Origin: Candidatus Gastranaerophilales bacterium
Lineage (GTDB): Bacteria; Cyanobacteriota; Vampirovibrionia; Gastranaerophilales; Gastranaerophilaceae
Direction: 5' to 3'
NCBI GenBank assembly: GCA_944322855.1
Contig: CALUQG010000017.1
Location: 1-41,245 of the forward strand
Length of the DNA stretch: 41,245 nucleotides
Shown: in pieces, positions 1 to 8,927 of the stretch
Layout of the letters: each line of letters starts with the position of its first letter
Position numbering within the stretch: the first letter of the stretch is position 1
Notes under the pieces: generated by a model
Database searches by the model: none
What the model was told of the DNA's origin: nothing
What the model saw: the letters and a program-made list of their open reading frames with translations, nothing else
Made by a program: the position numbers and the translations under genes

Positions 1-30
1 GTGGACTTTTCCGGATTTAATCATCTTTTT

Positions 31-67
31 GCCACACAGTTATCTTATGATAACTGTGTGGCTTTTT
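31..67 (+). terminator. Strong hairpin plus T-run upstream of the MATE genes (terminator or attenuator)
   Basis: A perfect 14-bp inverted repeat (31-44 with 49-62, loop TTAT) is followed by five T residues. It ends 33 nt before the MATE start codon. It could terminate an upstream gene outside the window, or act as an attenuator in the leader of the efflux genes. The arms also fall inside an open frame running into the MATE gene, so a leader-peptide arrangement is possible but unproven. Confidence 0.6.
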
Positions 68-100
68 GATTATCCGGGTAAAAGGAAAAGGAGAAAATAT

Positions 101-1487
101 ATGCAGGCCGAGAATAAAATGGCAGTTATGCCAATTGGTAAGCTTATTTGTCAAATGTCAGCACCACCATTGATATCAATGTTTTTGCAGTATTCATATA
201 ATCTGGTAGACAGCATATTTGTTGCAAGGCTTAGTGAAGACGCATTAACAGCCGTCTCCCTTTCATTTCCTATAACAACTCTGATGAATGCAGCTTCTAT
301 TTGGATAGGAGTCGGGGTTAATGTATTAATTGCAGGATATCTTGGTAAAAAAGAACAAAACAATGCGAATACGGTTGTCACGCATGGAATTTTTCTATCC
401 TTTATCGTTGGTGCTTTACTTAATATACTATCGTTATTGATTATGAAGCCTTACTTTATGGCTTTCTCCAGTAATGAAGAAATCTATAAACTAAGTATAG
501 CATATATGAGTATCTGTTCATTTATGCAAATTCCCAATATGGTACATATATCTATTCAAAAAATAATACAGGCTACAGGGAATATGGTTGCACCTATGTG
601 GTTTCAAATTGCAGGTGTTGTTGTTAATTTTATTCTTAACCCGATTTTGATTTTTGGAATTGGAGCTTTTCCTGCCATGGGAATCTGCGGCTCTGCTTTA
701 GCAACTGTTGCAGGTTATCTTGTCTCTATGATTTTGGCATTTGCTTTATTACTTGGAACAAAACAAAAAGTGCAATTAAAAATCAAAGGTGTTTATTGGC
801 AAAAACAAATAATCAGTAAAATTTTTGCATTAGGTCTACCGTCATTTATTATGAACGCACTTAGTTCGTTTATGGTGACATTTGTAAATCTTTTCCTGAT
901 AGCATATTCTGCAACTGCAATTGCCTTCTTCGGGGCATATTTTAAGGTTCAACAACTAATTATCATGACCGTGAATGGTTTAATTCAGGGTTGTTTACCT
1001 GTTATGAGTTTTAACTACGGTGCAAAAAAACAGAGAAAGATTACATTTAGCTTTCCGCTATGGCACAATTTTGGTTTCAATCATGATGATTATCGGTACA
1101 CTAGTTGTAACTGTATATCCGTCACAAATTTTAAAATTATTTGCGGCTTCCGATGAGATGTGTTCTTTTGGAATATCCGCTATGCGGATTATGGCTGTAA
1201 GTTACCTGTTTTGTGGTATTTCTACAATGATTTCTACTTATTTTCAGGCTACGGAAAAAGTATTATTAAGTATTGGAATTCAACTTTGCAGACAGCTGCT
1301 TTTGTTTGTCCCTGTCTTGTGGTGTTTGGATAAATTATTACAAATGAATGGGATTTGGCTTGCGTTTCCTGTTACAGAAGGAATCACATTAACTTTTGCC
1401 ATTGTCTTAATTGTGTTGGGTGGCTATTCCAACAATCATAGTATTTTCAAATTCTTAACGGAACAATTCAAACAGGAGAAATCATGA
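101..1487 (+). pseudogene. MATE family multidrug efflux transporter, frameshifted
   Basis: This is a MATE (multi-antimicrobial extrusion) transporter of the inner membrane, a family that uses Na+ or H+ to export cationic drugs. The start at 101 is preceded by an AAGGAGA-like ribosome site; the family pattern begins with PIGKLICQMSAPPL and the NLVDSIFVARLSEDALTA segment. The reading frame runs through about ten hydrophobic helices to SFNYGAK at about 1026 and then shifts. Continuity with the C-terminal part (RERLHLAFRYGTILV onward, ending at 1487) is restored if one A is removed from the A7 run at 1024-1030. The two pieces together have normal MATE length (~460 aa). The gene overlaps the next MATE gene by ATGA. 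The frameshift may be real decay, a sequencing error in a homopolymer, or corrected by slippage; sequence alone does not decide. Confidence 0.8.
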
Positions 1488-2812
1488 ATAATACTTTTAT
1501 GAAGGAAAAACCGATTATACCATTGATTTTATCAATGTCATTACCTATGGTTTTATCAATGCTGGTTAATTCTCTATACAACATTGTAGATAGTTATTTT
1601 GTTGCCAGGATTAGTGAAGATGCAATGACAGCACTATCACTTGTCTATCCTGTTCAAAATTTTATAAATGCAGTAGGAATTGGTTTTGGTGTTGGTATTA
1701 ATGCGGTTATCGCATTTTATCTTGGTGCCGGGGATAATAAAAATGCTGATAGGGCTGCTACTATAGGACTTCTATTGGCGATTATTCATAGTATTGTAAT
1801 GACAATTTGTTGTATTGCTGTTATGCCATTTTTTTTAAGAAAGTTCACTTCGTCAGAATCTGTGATTGAACTTAGCATTCATTATTCTGTTATCGCATTC
1901 TCTTTTACTCTGTTTGTTGTCGTTGGGATAACATTTGAGAAAATCTTTCAAGCCGCAGGTAAAATGAAAACAACAATGATAAGTTTGATGAGCGGATGCA
2001 TCGCAAATATCATATTGGATCCCATACTGATTTTTGGTTATGGTCCATTCCCACAAATGGGGATTAAAGGAGCTGCATTAGCAACCGGAATAGGGCAGAT
2101 GCTAACATTGATAATATATCTTATTGTTTATTATATGCGGCCAATCTGTGTACATATTCGCAAGAAGTATATTTTATTTTCTCCTAAAATGGTATTGAAA
2201 CTATACTTAATTGGGATTCCGGCTACACTGAATCTTGCATTACCATCGTTATTAATTTCTGCACTAAATGCAATTCTGGCTGCTTATTCCGAAGTCTACA
2301 TTTTAATTTTAGGTATTTATTATAAATTGCAAACATTTATCTATCTCCCTGCAAATGGTATTGTTCAGGGAATGCGTCCTTTAATTGGTTATAATTACGG
2401 TGCTGGTGAAAATAAAAGAGTCAATCAGATTTATAGAATTGTTTTGTATCTGAATGGTATAATTATGATATTGGGAACTATAATTTGCCTGTTTTATCCG
2501 GAAAAACTTATGGAACTCTTTACTCATACTGATTATACTCTCCAAGCTGGAGAAACAGCATTGAGAATTATAGGAGCAGGGTTTATTGTTTCTGCAGTGT
2601 CTGTTACTTCATCAGGTGCATTAGAGGGATTAGGTAAAGGAATTCCGTCATTGTTAATTTCGCTTTGCCGGTATATATTTATCATTATTCCAACAGCATT
2701 TTTATTAAGCCGGATATTAGGAGTAGTAGGGATTTGGCATGCATTTTGGGTTACTGAAGCTGTTACTGCCATTATTTCTGTTACTATATACCGTAAAGTA
2801 CTAAATAAATGA
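1484..2812 (+). CDS. MATE family multidrug efflux transporter
   Basis: This is an intact 442-aa MATE transporter with the usual twelve hydrophobic segments in two related halves. The first half carries NSLYNIVDSYFVARISEDA near residue 30; the second carries the matching GIVQGMRPLIGYNYGAGE motif near residue 300. Its product should export cationic drugs or metabolites across the inner membrane. It starts within the stop of the preceding, related MATE gene (ATGA overlap at 1484-1487), so the two are translationally coupled and probably arose by duplication or were acquired together. MATE proteins work as monomers, so the intact copy may be sufficient even if its neighbour is broken. Substrate cannot be told from sequence. 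Confidence 0.9.
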   Translation: MNNTFMKEKPIIPLILSMSLPMVLSMLVNSLYNIVDSYFVARISEDAMTALSLVYPVQNFINAVGIGFGVGINAVIAFYLGAGDNKNADRAATIGLLLAIIHSIVMTICCIAVMPFFLRKFTSSESVIELSIHYSVIAFSFTLFVVVGITFEKIFQAAGKMKTTMISLMSGCIANIILDPILIFGYGPFPQMGIKGAALATGIGQMLTLIIYLIVYYMRPICVHIRKKYILFSPKMVLKLYLIGIPATLNLALPSLLISALNAILAAYSEVYILILGIYYKLQTFIYLPANGIVQGMRPLIGYNYGAGENKRVNQIYRIVLYLNGIIMILGTIICLFYPEKLMELFTHTDYTLQAGETALRIIGAGFIVSAVSVTSSGALEGLGKGIPSLLISLCRYIFIIIPTAFLLSRILGVVGIWHAFWVTEAVTAIISVTIYRKVLNK

Positions 2813-3301
2813 TTTAATTTATACGGTAAATTTTATATCAAATTAAGATGTATAAATTGGTAATATAATCTATAAAAAGCATATATGGTTTAAAATTATA
2901 TCATGTGTTTCTGTAAAGCAAACTGCTGAACAATTAGCTTTAATTGTTTTTAAACAGCAGAAAAATATGCTTAAATGCAATAGAATGCTTGAAGCAGGAG
3001 AAGACCCATTGTATGTTGCAATAAGAATAACAAAATTTACAAGCGAAGATGTCGGACTTGCAGCCCCTTATGCTTTAGAAATTGCAGTTTGTAGGTTGAG
3101 GCTTCTACTCCAACACAAAGTGTCCCAAAATAATCAAAGCATCTGTAACAAGTAATCAAACCATGTGTTCTTTTACAAATAATCAAAGTGTATGTAATAA
3201 AAAATCAACCTGTCTGTTTTTAAAGCTTACAAATTCAATACGATACTCCAACATTTCGAATACAGCTCTTAACCCAATTTTATAAATCATCAAACCGGCA
3301 A
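2813..3301. other. 489-bp stretch without an intact gene
   Basis: Apart from the rarA relic, it holds AT-rich sequence. The motif TAATCAAA followed by five bases and TGT recurs at about 3131, 3153 and 3180, with a weaker fourth copy near 3203, at irregular spacing of 22-27 nt. No RNA gene or convincing promoter was seen. Confidence 0.5.
2967..3155 (+). pseudogene. Relic of replication-associated recombination protein A (rarA/mgsA)
   Basis: About 40 codons match the conserved middle of the RarA/MgsA AAA+ ATPase: [19 protein letters not shown] followed by [16 protein letters not shown]. Full RarA is about 430 aa; here the Walker A and B region, upstream frame and C-terminal domain are all missing, and the frame degenerates after ALEIAVC. 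It is therefore a leftover fragment and not a small gene. It lies between the MATE pair and the restriction-modification operon, which suggests that deletion or insertion events have remodelled this stretch. A complete rarA may exist elsewhere in the genome. Confidence 0.65.
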
Positions 3302-3730
3302 CTAATGCATAAACTTTTTATCATCAGGAAGGAAATCAGGACTCAACCCCATATCAGCTAAATAATCGAGATACTTAACATCAAACTTGTCAGCGATTTC
3401 TTTTGCTTTCGTTGATTCATATTTATTGCAAAGTTTATGTGAACCGGCTAGCCCCAAGAAAGTGACAGCGATAGCAGATAAACATTTACCGGCATGTCTC
3501 AATCTTACCAATGCGTATGTTAATCCGCCTGCTAATACTGAAGAAACTGATGTAAAAACACTAAGTATATTATTCTTTTTATTCTGCTTAACTTTATCTT
3601 TTACAAATTCATCTGATTTGTCTGAATCCACAGAAACGAAACATTTCTTTCTTGGATTATCATAATTAAGAAATAAGACTATTTTATTAGTATTTTTTAT
3701 TGTACCTACTTTATCTGCAGAAAACATCAT
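3302..3730 (-). CDS. Hypothetical membrane protein (142 aa)
   Basis: I do not recognise a family. The protein has a soluble N-terminal third (residues 1-50), then two hydrophobic stretches at about 55-75 and 82-98 that could form a membrane hairpin, and a charged C-terminal tail ending near LSPDFLPDDKKF. Two adjacent ATG codons (3730 and 3727) could serve as start; neither has a clear Shine-Dalgarno site. It points away from the next gene on the plus strand and lies beside the rarA relic. Base composition resembles its neighbours. The frame also contains an opposite-strand ORF that I treat as a shadow. Confidence 0.5.
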   Translation of the reverse strand: MMFSADKVGTIKNTNKIVLFLNYDNPRKKCFVSVDSDKSDEFVKDKVKQNKKNNILSVFTSVSSVLAGGLTYALVRLRHAGKCLSAIAVTFLGLAGSHKLCNKYESTKAKEIADKFDVKYLDYLADMGLSPDFLPDDKKFMH

Positions 3731-3906
3731 TTATTAATCTTTTTACTTATACACAGATATTAACATACCTAATATAATAAATTTGTTAAAATGCTTCTTT
3801 TTTTAGAAAAATTTACAAATAAAGAATATTAATAGCAAAAAAATATTTGTAGAGACTTAAATTATTGTTGTTGATAAAATAAAATTACAGAGAAAGGGTA
3901 ATCAAT

Positions 3907-4278
3907 ATGAAAATAAACAATTCTACAAAAAATCCACAGTCTTTCGGACGTATATATATGGAAAATAGCGGCATTACAAAAGAACTTTTTAATTCCTTAA
4001 AAGATACACCGGCATTAAAAAAGTTCGGAGAAAATTATGATGCTTATTTATCAACAGGTAACTTCTTTAGCAGCAGAGTTAAAGACAGGGTTCAATTATT
4101 TATACGCCTCACTGATATAAAACCTGTGAAATTAATAACAAAATTCATGGATAATATCCATAAAAAAAACAAGATGGATTACATTATACTTAAAACACAT
4201 GCAACTACAGAAGAAGAACTTGTTAAATCAATAAAAAACAAGCCATCCGACACTTTATTTAATTTATATCGTAAGTAA
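3907..4278 (+). CDS. Hypothetical protein (123 aa)
   Basis: I do not recognise a family. A ribosome site (AGAAAGGG, 3891-3898) precedes the ATG at a suitable distance, which supports expression. The protein is basic and soluble, begins with a polar stretch containing PQSFGRIY, and has no signal peptide or membrane segment. The C-terminal half (residues 75-123) is lysine-rich and looks helical. It converges on the methyltransferase gene with a gap of only six bases. Short N-terminal segments with a phenylalanine-glycine pair also occur in the glycogen-synthase-like protein of this window (KISFSGE), which may be a lineage habit. Confidence 0.55.
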   Translation: MKINNSTKNPQSFGRIYMENSGITKELFNSLKDTPALKKFGENYDAYLSTGNFFSSRVKDRVQLFIRLTDIKPVKLITKFMDNIHKKNKMDYIILKTHATTEEELVKSIKNKPSDTLFNLYRK

Positions 4279-4284
4279 AAATAT

Positions 4285-5259
4285 TTACTTATCTTTATTA
4301 ATTTTCTCAACTACGCTTTTGGTGATATGCCACATTAAAACCGGTGGTATTGCATTCCCAAGAGCTTTATATTGTGCGGCTTCAGAGCAGACGAGTTTGA
4401 ATGTTTCAGGAAAGGATTGTATCCTTGCGACTTCTCTGGGCAAAAATCTTCTGTAATTTTGACCTATTTTCAAAACAGGATCTGTGCTGTTCAAAGAGAC
4501 TTTTGCCAGATGAGCACCGACAGTATTACAGGGTCTGGTTACATCTTGTTCACGTCCTTTATTCATTTTGGCTCTGGCTCGCTGCATACCTTCTACGGCT
4601 TTTGGGCTAAAATAATATTTTTTATCAATCTTTTTGCTGTCTATTAAAACTTTTTTTAGAGGGACAAATGCTTCTTCATCAAAAACAGGTTCAGGAAAAG
4701 AGTAGTCAAATTTCAGGTCTTTTCTGTACCCGACAATAAATACCCTCTCTCTTTTTTGAGGGACACCGTAATTCGCTGCATTAAACAATTTGTAATGAAC
4801 ATTATAGCCGCATTTTTCAAATTCATTAATAATTAAAGGAAAAGCTTTTCTGTTATTTGCAGACAGAATTCCTTTTACATTTTCAGCAATAAAACACAAA
4901 GGTTTACGCTCTTTTAATATTCTGCACATTTCAAAAAACAACTTGCCTTTTTCATCCTTATAACCAAGGCGCACCGGATTTTGAGCCACTATAGAAAAAG
5001 ATTGACAGGGAAATCCTCCAACAAGTATATCAAAATCAGGAATTTCGTTTGAATGAACTTCTCTTATATCTCTGTTGTCAGGTTTGATTTTAAAATTCTC
5101 TTCATAAATTTTGCAGGCATTTGTCTCTATATCGTTTGCATAAACAATTTCAACAGGGTTTGTATTATAAAATTTATCTAAAAAATAAAAACCGCCTTCA
5201 AGGCCTAAATCACTGCCGCCACATCCGCAAAATAAAGAAGCAACTTTTAATTTTTCCAT
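4285..5259 (-). CDS. DNA (cytosine-5) methyltransferase, R-M operon gene 3
   Basis: This is a 324-aa C5-cytosine methyltransferase that would methylate one strand or context of the recognition site of the operon's nuclease, using S-adenosylmethionine. Motif I is LFCGCGGSDLGL (residues 9-20), the catalytic loop is GGFPCQSFS with Cys85, motif VI is ENVKG (126-130), and motif VIII is QKRERVFIVG (168-177). Motif X (ALGNAIPP) closes the protein. The target-recognition region between motifs VIII and IX is short. The gene start overlaps the end of the nuclease gene by 13 nt, so it is translationally coupled as the last gene of a three-gene operon. It is not a close copy of the other methyltransferase at 6656-7708. 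Confidence 0.93.
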   Translation of the reverse strand: MEKLKVASLFCGCGGSDLGLEGGFYFLDKFYNTNPVEIVYANDIETNACKIYEENFKIKPDNRDIREVHSNEIPDFDILVGGFPCQSFSIVAQNPVRLGYKDEKGKLFFEMCRILKERKPLCFIAENVKGILSANNRKAFPLIINEFEKCGYNVHYKLFNAANYGVPQKRERVFIVGYRKDLKFDYSFPEPVFDEEAFVPLKKVLIDSKKIDKKYYFSPKAVEGMQRARAKMNKGREQDVTRPCNTVGAHLAKVSLNSTDPVLKIGQNYRRFLPREVARIQSFPETFKLVCSEAAQYKALGNAIPPVLMWHITKSVVEKINKDK

Positions 5260-6656
5260 TCCAACAACTCCTCATATCTTCCGCATGTGTTATCACTAAA
5301 AGTTATATCAGCTCCATTTCTCGGTATCATTTTTAGTTTGTCTTTTTTATACAAACCAACCGGATTTTGTATTATAAATAATTTTTTCATATTTTTAGAA
5401 ATTGCAAGTCTGTATACATAATATCTATCTTTGAACGACTCAGCAGCTGACCATTCATTCGGAGTAAGGTGAATTTTCTCAAATTCAACAGGTTTAAGAC
5501 TTATGGTAGTTTTTACTTCAATAAGACGCTGAGTTGCATCTTCTTCTATAGATTTTATATCATAACCGACGCCAAACTGTGTAGGAATACGTTGTATTAA
5601 ATGAACAAGTTCAGGATGACCGGCAAGTTTTATACGCATGCACTCATGACCATGAATAAGAGATTCTCCCCAGTCACCGATTTCTTTAGTCCTAAATTTT
5701 TCTCTTTCAGCGAGTTGATTATCAAGGAGCTCTTTTGATATATTTTTCAGGTTTTCATATTCTTCAACATCTTTTGATACAAATGCAAGAATATCAGTTT
5801 TAAATACATTGTCGTCCAATTTTTGGTTTACATACTCAAACCATTTTTGCTCTAATTCTCTTATATTTTGTATTTCTGCACTTTGTTTTTGAAGAAACTT
5901 ATCATAACCATCAAATGAAGTGTTTGAATTTACAAAATTGTATATAGCAATATCTTCCACATGATTTAAATAAAAAGCATCATTATGAGAAACCAGCAAA
6001 TCCGCTATTTCCATGTAATCAAGAATATCACCTGCATATCTGGTTATATCACCGCCCCAGTCATATTTAATTTTTCTTTCTCTATTTTGTTGTATTGTCT
6101 CCCATGTTTTTGATACATTTTGATGGTCTCTCGTGCATCGAAGATCATTAAATACAATATGCGTGAGCTCTGCCTTGTTTACATAGCAGCGTTTCTTTTC
6201 TTTTTTTTCGGCATAAACAAGTAGTTCGAGAATATATTTAACAGGTTTGAATTTTATACCTGCCTCAATCAACTTTTGATTTTCATGGGGCTTTAAATGA
6301 CCTCCGGGATATTGAAATAAATACAAAAACTTCTTAAATGTCTGAACCAAATCAGAATTATCTGCTAATTCTTTCGCCCTCAAAGAAGCATAAGTACTTG
6401 TCTCATCTTTTTGTACAAAGCCGAACAATGAAGTAATTTCCGTCCGCCAGTTATTGATTGTTTTGAGTTCTTTTATTTGATTTCCCGGATACATTCTGAG
6501 TTTTTCGTTAAAAAGATTTTTAAATTCATCATGCGGTTTATTGCCTAATTCAACAAGCTCAGACGCAATATAAATAAGAACATTTTCAATATCTTTTTTA
6601 AATCTGGGTCTTATATGATGTAATCTAAAATAATATTTTTCAGGTGTTTTATACAT
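5247..6656 (-). CDS. Type II restriction endonuclease, DUF3883 / PD-(D/E)XK type
   Basis: The 469-aa protein sits between two cytosine methyltransferases and is the probable restriction nuclease. Its C-terminal third matches the DUF3883 nuclease-like domain: GDWGESLI (residues 327-334), GYDIKS with Asp366, and IEVKTT with Glu380 and Lys382. These fit the PD-(D/E)XK order of acidic, Asp, Glu-x-Lys residues. LTPNEW (397-402) and YYVYRL (412-417) are further DUF3883 hallmarks. The N-terminal two thirds are helical and charged, with no family I recognise; they may bind the target. Its ATG overlaps the stop of the upstream methyltransferase (TAATG) and its end overlaps the downstream one by 13 nt. 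Nuclease function is inferred from the motif and context. Confidence 0.8.
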   Translation of the reverse strand: MYKTPEKYYFRLHHIRPRFKKDIENVLIYIASELVELGNKPHDEFKNLFNEKLRMYPGNQIKELKTINNWRTEITSLFGFVQKDETSTYASLRAKELADNSDLVQTFKKFLYLFQYPGGHLKPHENQKLIEAGIKFKPVKYILELLVYAEKKEKKRCYVNKAELTHIVFNDLRCTRDHQNVSKTWETIQQNRERKIKYDWGGDITRYAGDILDYMEIADLLVSHNDAFYLNHVEDIAIYNFVNSNTSFDGYDKFLQKQSAEIQNIRELEQKWFEYVNQKLDDNVFKTDILAFVSKDVEEYENLKNISKELLDNQLAEREKFRTKEIGDWGESLIHGHECMRIKLAGHPELVHLIQRIPTQFGVGYDIKSIEEDATQRLIEVKTTISLKPVEFEKIHLTPNEWSAAESFKDRYYVYRLAISKNMKKLFIIQNPVGLYKKDKLKMIPRNGADITFSDNTCGRYEELLEWKN

Positions 6657-7708
6657 TAGTTTTCTTTCATATATTTTTTTATTTCTTCTGCCAGCCTTTG
6701 TGCAAAGACAGGAGGGACTGCGTTGCCTACATGTTTAAACTGTTGTGTCTTTGAACCTAAAAATTCAAAATCATCAGGAAAAGACTGTAATCTCGCAGAT
6801 TCTCTTACCGTAGGAACTCTGTTGTATTTATAGTGAAAATGATGTCTGTGCCCTGTGTCTACCGTAGGAGCCGGCTCATTACCGTTATATCTGGTCCAGG
6901 CGACATGAAAATTTCTCGAATTTCTATATTCATTTGGTAAATCTTTATAATTGCCGCCTTCCGGCACAAGACTTATAATTTTTTTCACTTTATCCGTATG
7001 ATTAGCTGCAATATGATTTTTTACAATTTTAGAATTTTTTCTCATTAATTTCTGATAATTATTCATTGGCTCAGAAATATAATCCTGGTTTTCCGAGCCG
7101 AGAAAATCTTTGTCCAGTGGCGGCAGATCACATAATGCATCCTTACAAGTTATATATCTTTCAGATTTTTTTATACCGGAAAAATCGAATTCAACCCCGT
7201 TATTAAATCCAACAAATATAATCCTTCGTCTTTTTTGCGGTACACCGTAATCAGCAGTGTTAACAATCTCATATGAAACAGTATAGCCGAGTTTTGAAAA
7301 TTCACTCAATATACTGTCTTTTATTTTTCCGCCAAATAAACTCGCCAGCCCCGGAACATTTTCTATAACAAAAATTTTAGGTTTTATCTCCGATACAAGT
7401 CTTATATAAGACAAATAAAGTTTATTTCTTGGGTCACGAAACTTTCTTGGACCGGACAATGACATCCCCTGACATGGCGGCCCTCCAACAATTATATCTA
7501 TTTCCGAAGGATTAATATAATCCTTTAGTGCGTCAGAAGAAAGCTTTGATATATCTGCACAAAGAACATTTGAGCCTTTGTGATTTTTTTGAAATGTTTT
7601 AAGAGCTGTTTCGTCATTGTCAATTCCAAGCACAACATCAAAACCGGCTTGTTGAAACCCGTATGACAAACCTCCGCATCCGCAAAATAAATCAAGCAGT
7701 TTAGGCAT
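6656..7708 (-). CDS. DNA (cytosine-5) methyltransferase, R-M operon gene 1
   Basis: This 350-aa C5-cytosine methyltransferase is the first gene of the R-M operon, so the protective enzyme would be made before the nuclease. Motif I is LDLFCGCGGLSYGF (5-18), motif IV is GGPPCQGMSLSG with Cys79, motif VI is ENVPG (116-120), and motif VIII is PQKRRRIIFVG. The target-recognition segment around NFHVAWTRYNGNEPAPTVDT and the terminal GNAVPP are also present. A GGAGGAAAAA site precedes the ATG at 7708. It differs clearly from the second methyltransferase in catalytic loop (GPPCQGMS versus GFPCQSFS) and recognition region, so the two probably modify different cytosines, for example the two strands of an asymmetric site. 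Confidence 0.94.
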   Translation of the reverse strand: MPKLLDLFCGCGGLSYGFQQAGFDVVLGIDNDETALKTFQKNHKGSNVLCADISKLSSDALKDYINPSEIDIIVGGPPCQGMSLSGPRKFRDPRNKLYLSYIRLVSEIKPKIFVIENVPGLASLFGGKIKDSILSEFSKLGYTVSYEIVNTADYGVPQKRRRIIFVGFNNGVEFDFSGIKKSERYITCKDALCDLPPLDKDFLGSENQDYISEPMNNYQKLMRKNSKIVKNHIAANHTDKVKKIISLVPEGGNYKDLPNEYRNSRNFHVAWTRYNGNEPAPTVDTGHRHHFHYKYNRVPTVRESARLQSFPDDFEFLGSKTQQFKHVGNAVPPVFAQRLAEEIKKYMKEN

Positions 7709-7815
7709 TTTTCCTCCTGAATTTATTATAAGATAAATCGTTTTACAAAACTATTACTATATATTTTTTAATATTATTTTTATGCAATACTTATTATAAA
7801 ATATGTGGTGTTGTA

Positions 7816-8778
7816 ATGGATTTTTTTATTAATATACTAAAGCTCATTTTTTACAAATTTACAGCCAAAAAGACCATAATAATAAATGAAGCGGCCGGTC
7901 TCGGAGATTACCTGTGGGTTAGAAGCTATTTTAAGCTGTTAAAGACCTCGGAAAAATACAGAAATTACAAAATTATATTCTGCGGAACAAAAAGATGGGA
8001 GGACTTTGCAAAGAAAGTCGATTCAAAATACGTAGATATCTTTTTATTTTTCAAAGACCCTTATAAACCAAAATTTTTAGAGATATTTTTACTAAAAATG
8101 TTTAAATTTGACATTTTTGTAAATTTCAGAGCAGCATCAAAACAGTGGGATATAATTTCGAATACAGTAAAAGCACAAAATGTTTATACAAACAAACTAA
8201 ACTTTCCTGAAAATGCGTTTTATGACATGAGAAATAAAATAGTAATGTCACAAATACTTGATATTCCTAATGATTTTAAACATACACTTGACTATGGGAA
8301 CTTGAAACCTCGATTAAAGTTAAAACAGCCGTACATAATTATTGTTTTTGGCGGATATACGGAAGGATATTTGTCAAAAGAACAGATATGTTCAATAATC
8401 AATGAAATTTACAAAAATTACAACGGTTGCATTTTGCTTCTTGGAACCAAAATGGACAAAAAACGGTATGACAGAATTTGTAATTCTGTTCCTTCAGAGC
8501 TTAAAGAGAAATTGATTTGCGGATGCGGTGTTTTTAAAGAGAGTGAACTTCCCTTTGTCATTGATATGGCGAATTTTGTAATCACAACAAATACAAGTAT
8601 CTGGCATTTTGCCATTTTGTTAAATAAAAAAGGTATCTGCTTTAGCCATAATCAAAAATGGATATATCACAGAACTGATTTGTTTCAATATTTGACTGCA
8701 GACAAAAATATTTCCGATATAAAATCAAGAGAAATTTGTGACACAATAAAACAATTACAAAACACAAACAGCCTATAA
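7816..8778 (+). CDS. Glycosyltransferase family 9-like (heptosyltransferase-like)
   Basis: The 320-aa protein resembles ADP-heptose:LPS heptosyltransferases and other GT9 (GT-B fold) enzymes that extend lipopolysaccharide cores. The N-terminal domain opens with INEAAGLGDYLWVRSYFK (residues 23-40), the GT9 nucleotide-sugar/acceptor loop pattern. The C-terminal domain has FGGYTEGY, LLLGTKMDK and the late segment ITTNTSIWHFAILLNKKGI, matching the TG.SWxHFA-like region. A short hydrophobic N-terminus could associate with the membrane. It stands alone, divergent from the R-M operon, with a 107-bp gap that holds both promoters. Sugar and acceptor are unknown, and the match is distant. Confidence 0.65.
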   Translation: MDFFINILKLIFYKFTAKKTIIINEAAGLGDYLWVRSYFKLLKTSEKYRNYKIIFCGTKRWEDFAKKVDSKYVDIFLFFKDPYKPKFLEIFLLKMFKFDIFVNFRAASKQWDIISNTVKAQNVYTNKLNFPENAFYDMRNKIVMSQILDIPNDFKHTLDYGNLKPRLKLKQPYIIIVFGGYTEGYLSKEQICSIINEIYKNYNGCILLLGTKMDKKRYDRICNSVPSELKEKLICGCGVFKESELPFVIDMANFVITTNTSIWHFAILLNKKGICFSHNQKWIYHRTDLFQYLTADKNISDIKSREICDTIKQLQNTNSL

Positions 8779-8927
8779 AAACTATATAAATGTTAATCTA
8801 TTGATTTTTAACTGTCTTCGTATTAATGTTTAATAGTTATTTCGTTATATATTTCTAATGTAATGAATATTTGCACATTAAAAAGAACAATCGCAATGTG
8901 ATTAATTAAACACATTAACTAAATAAA

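Noticed and set aside
1018-1040. Programmed frameshift in the MATE gene
   Set aside because: The A7 run could allow slippage, but no stimulating structure or family precedent was recognised; simple indel is the plainer reading.
3131-3212. Short TAATCAAA repeats as a regulatory array
   Set aside because: Spacing is uneven and the motif is AT-rich and degenerate, with no functional gene next to it.
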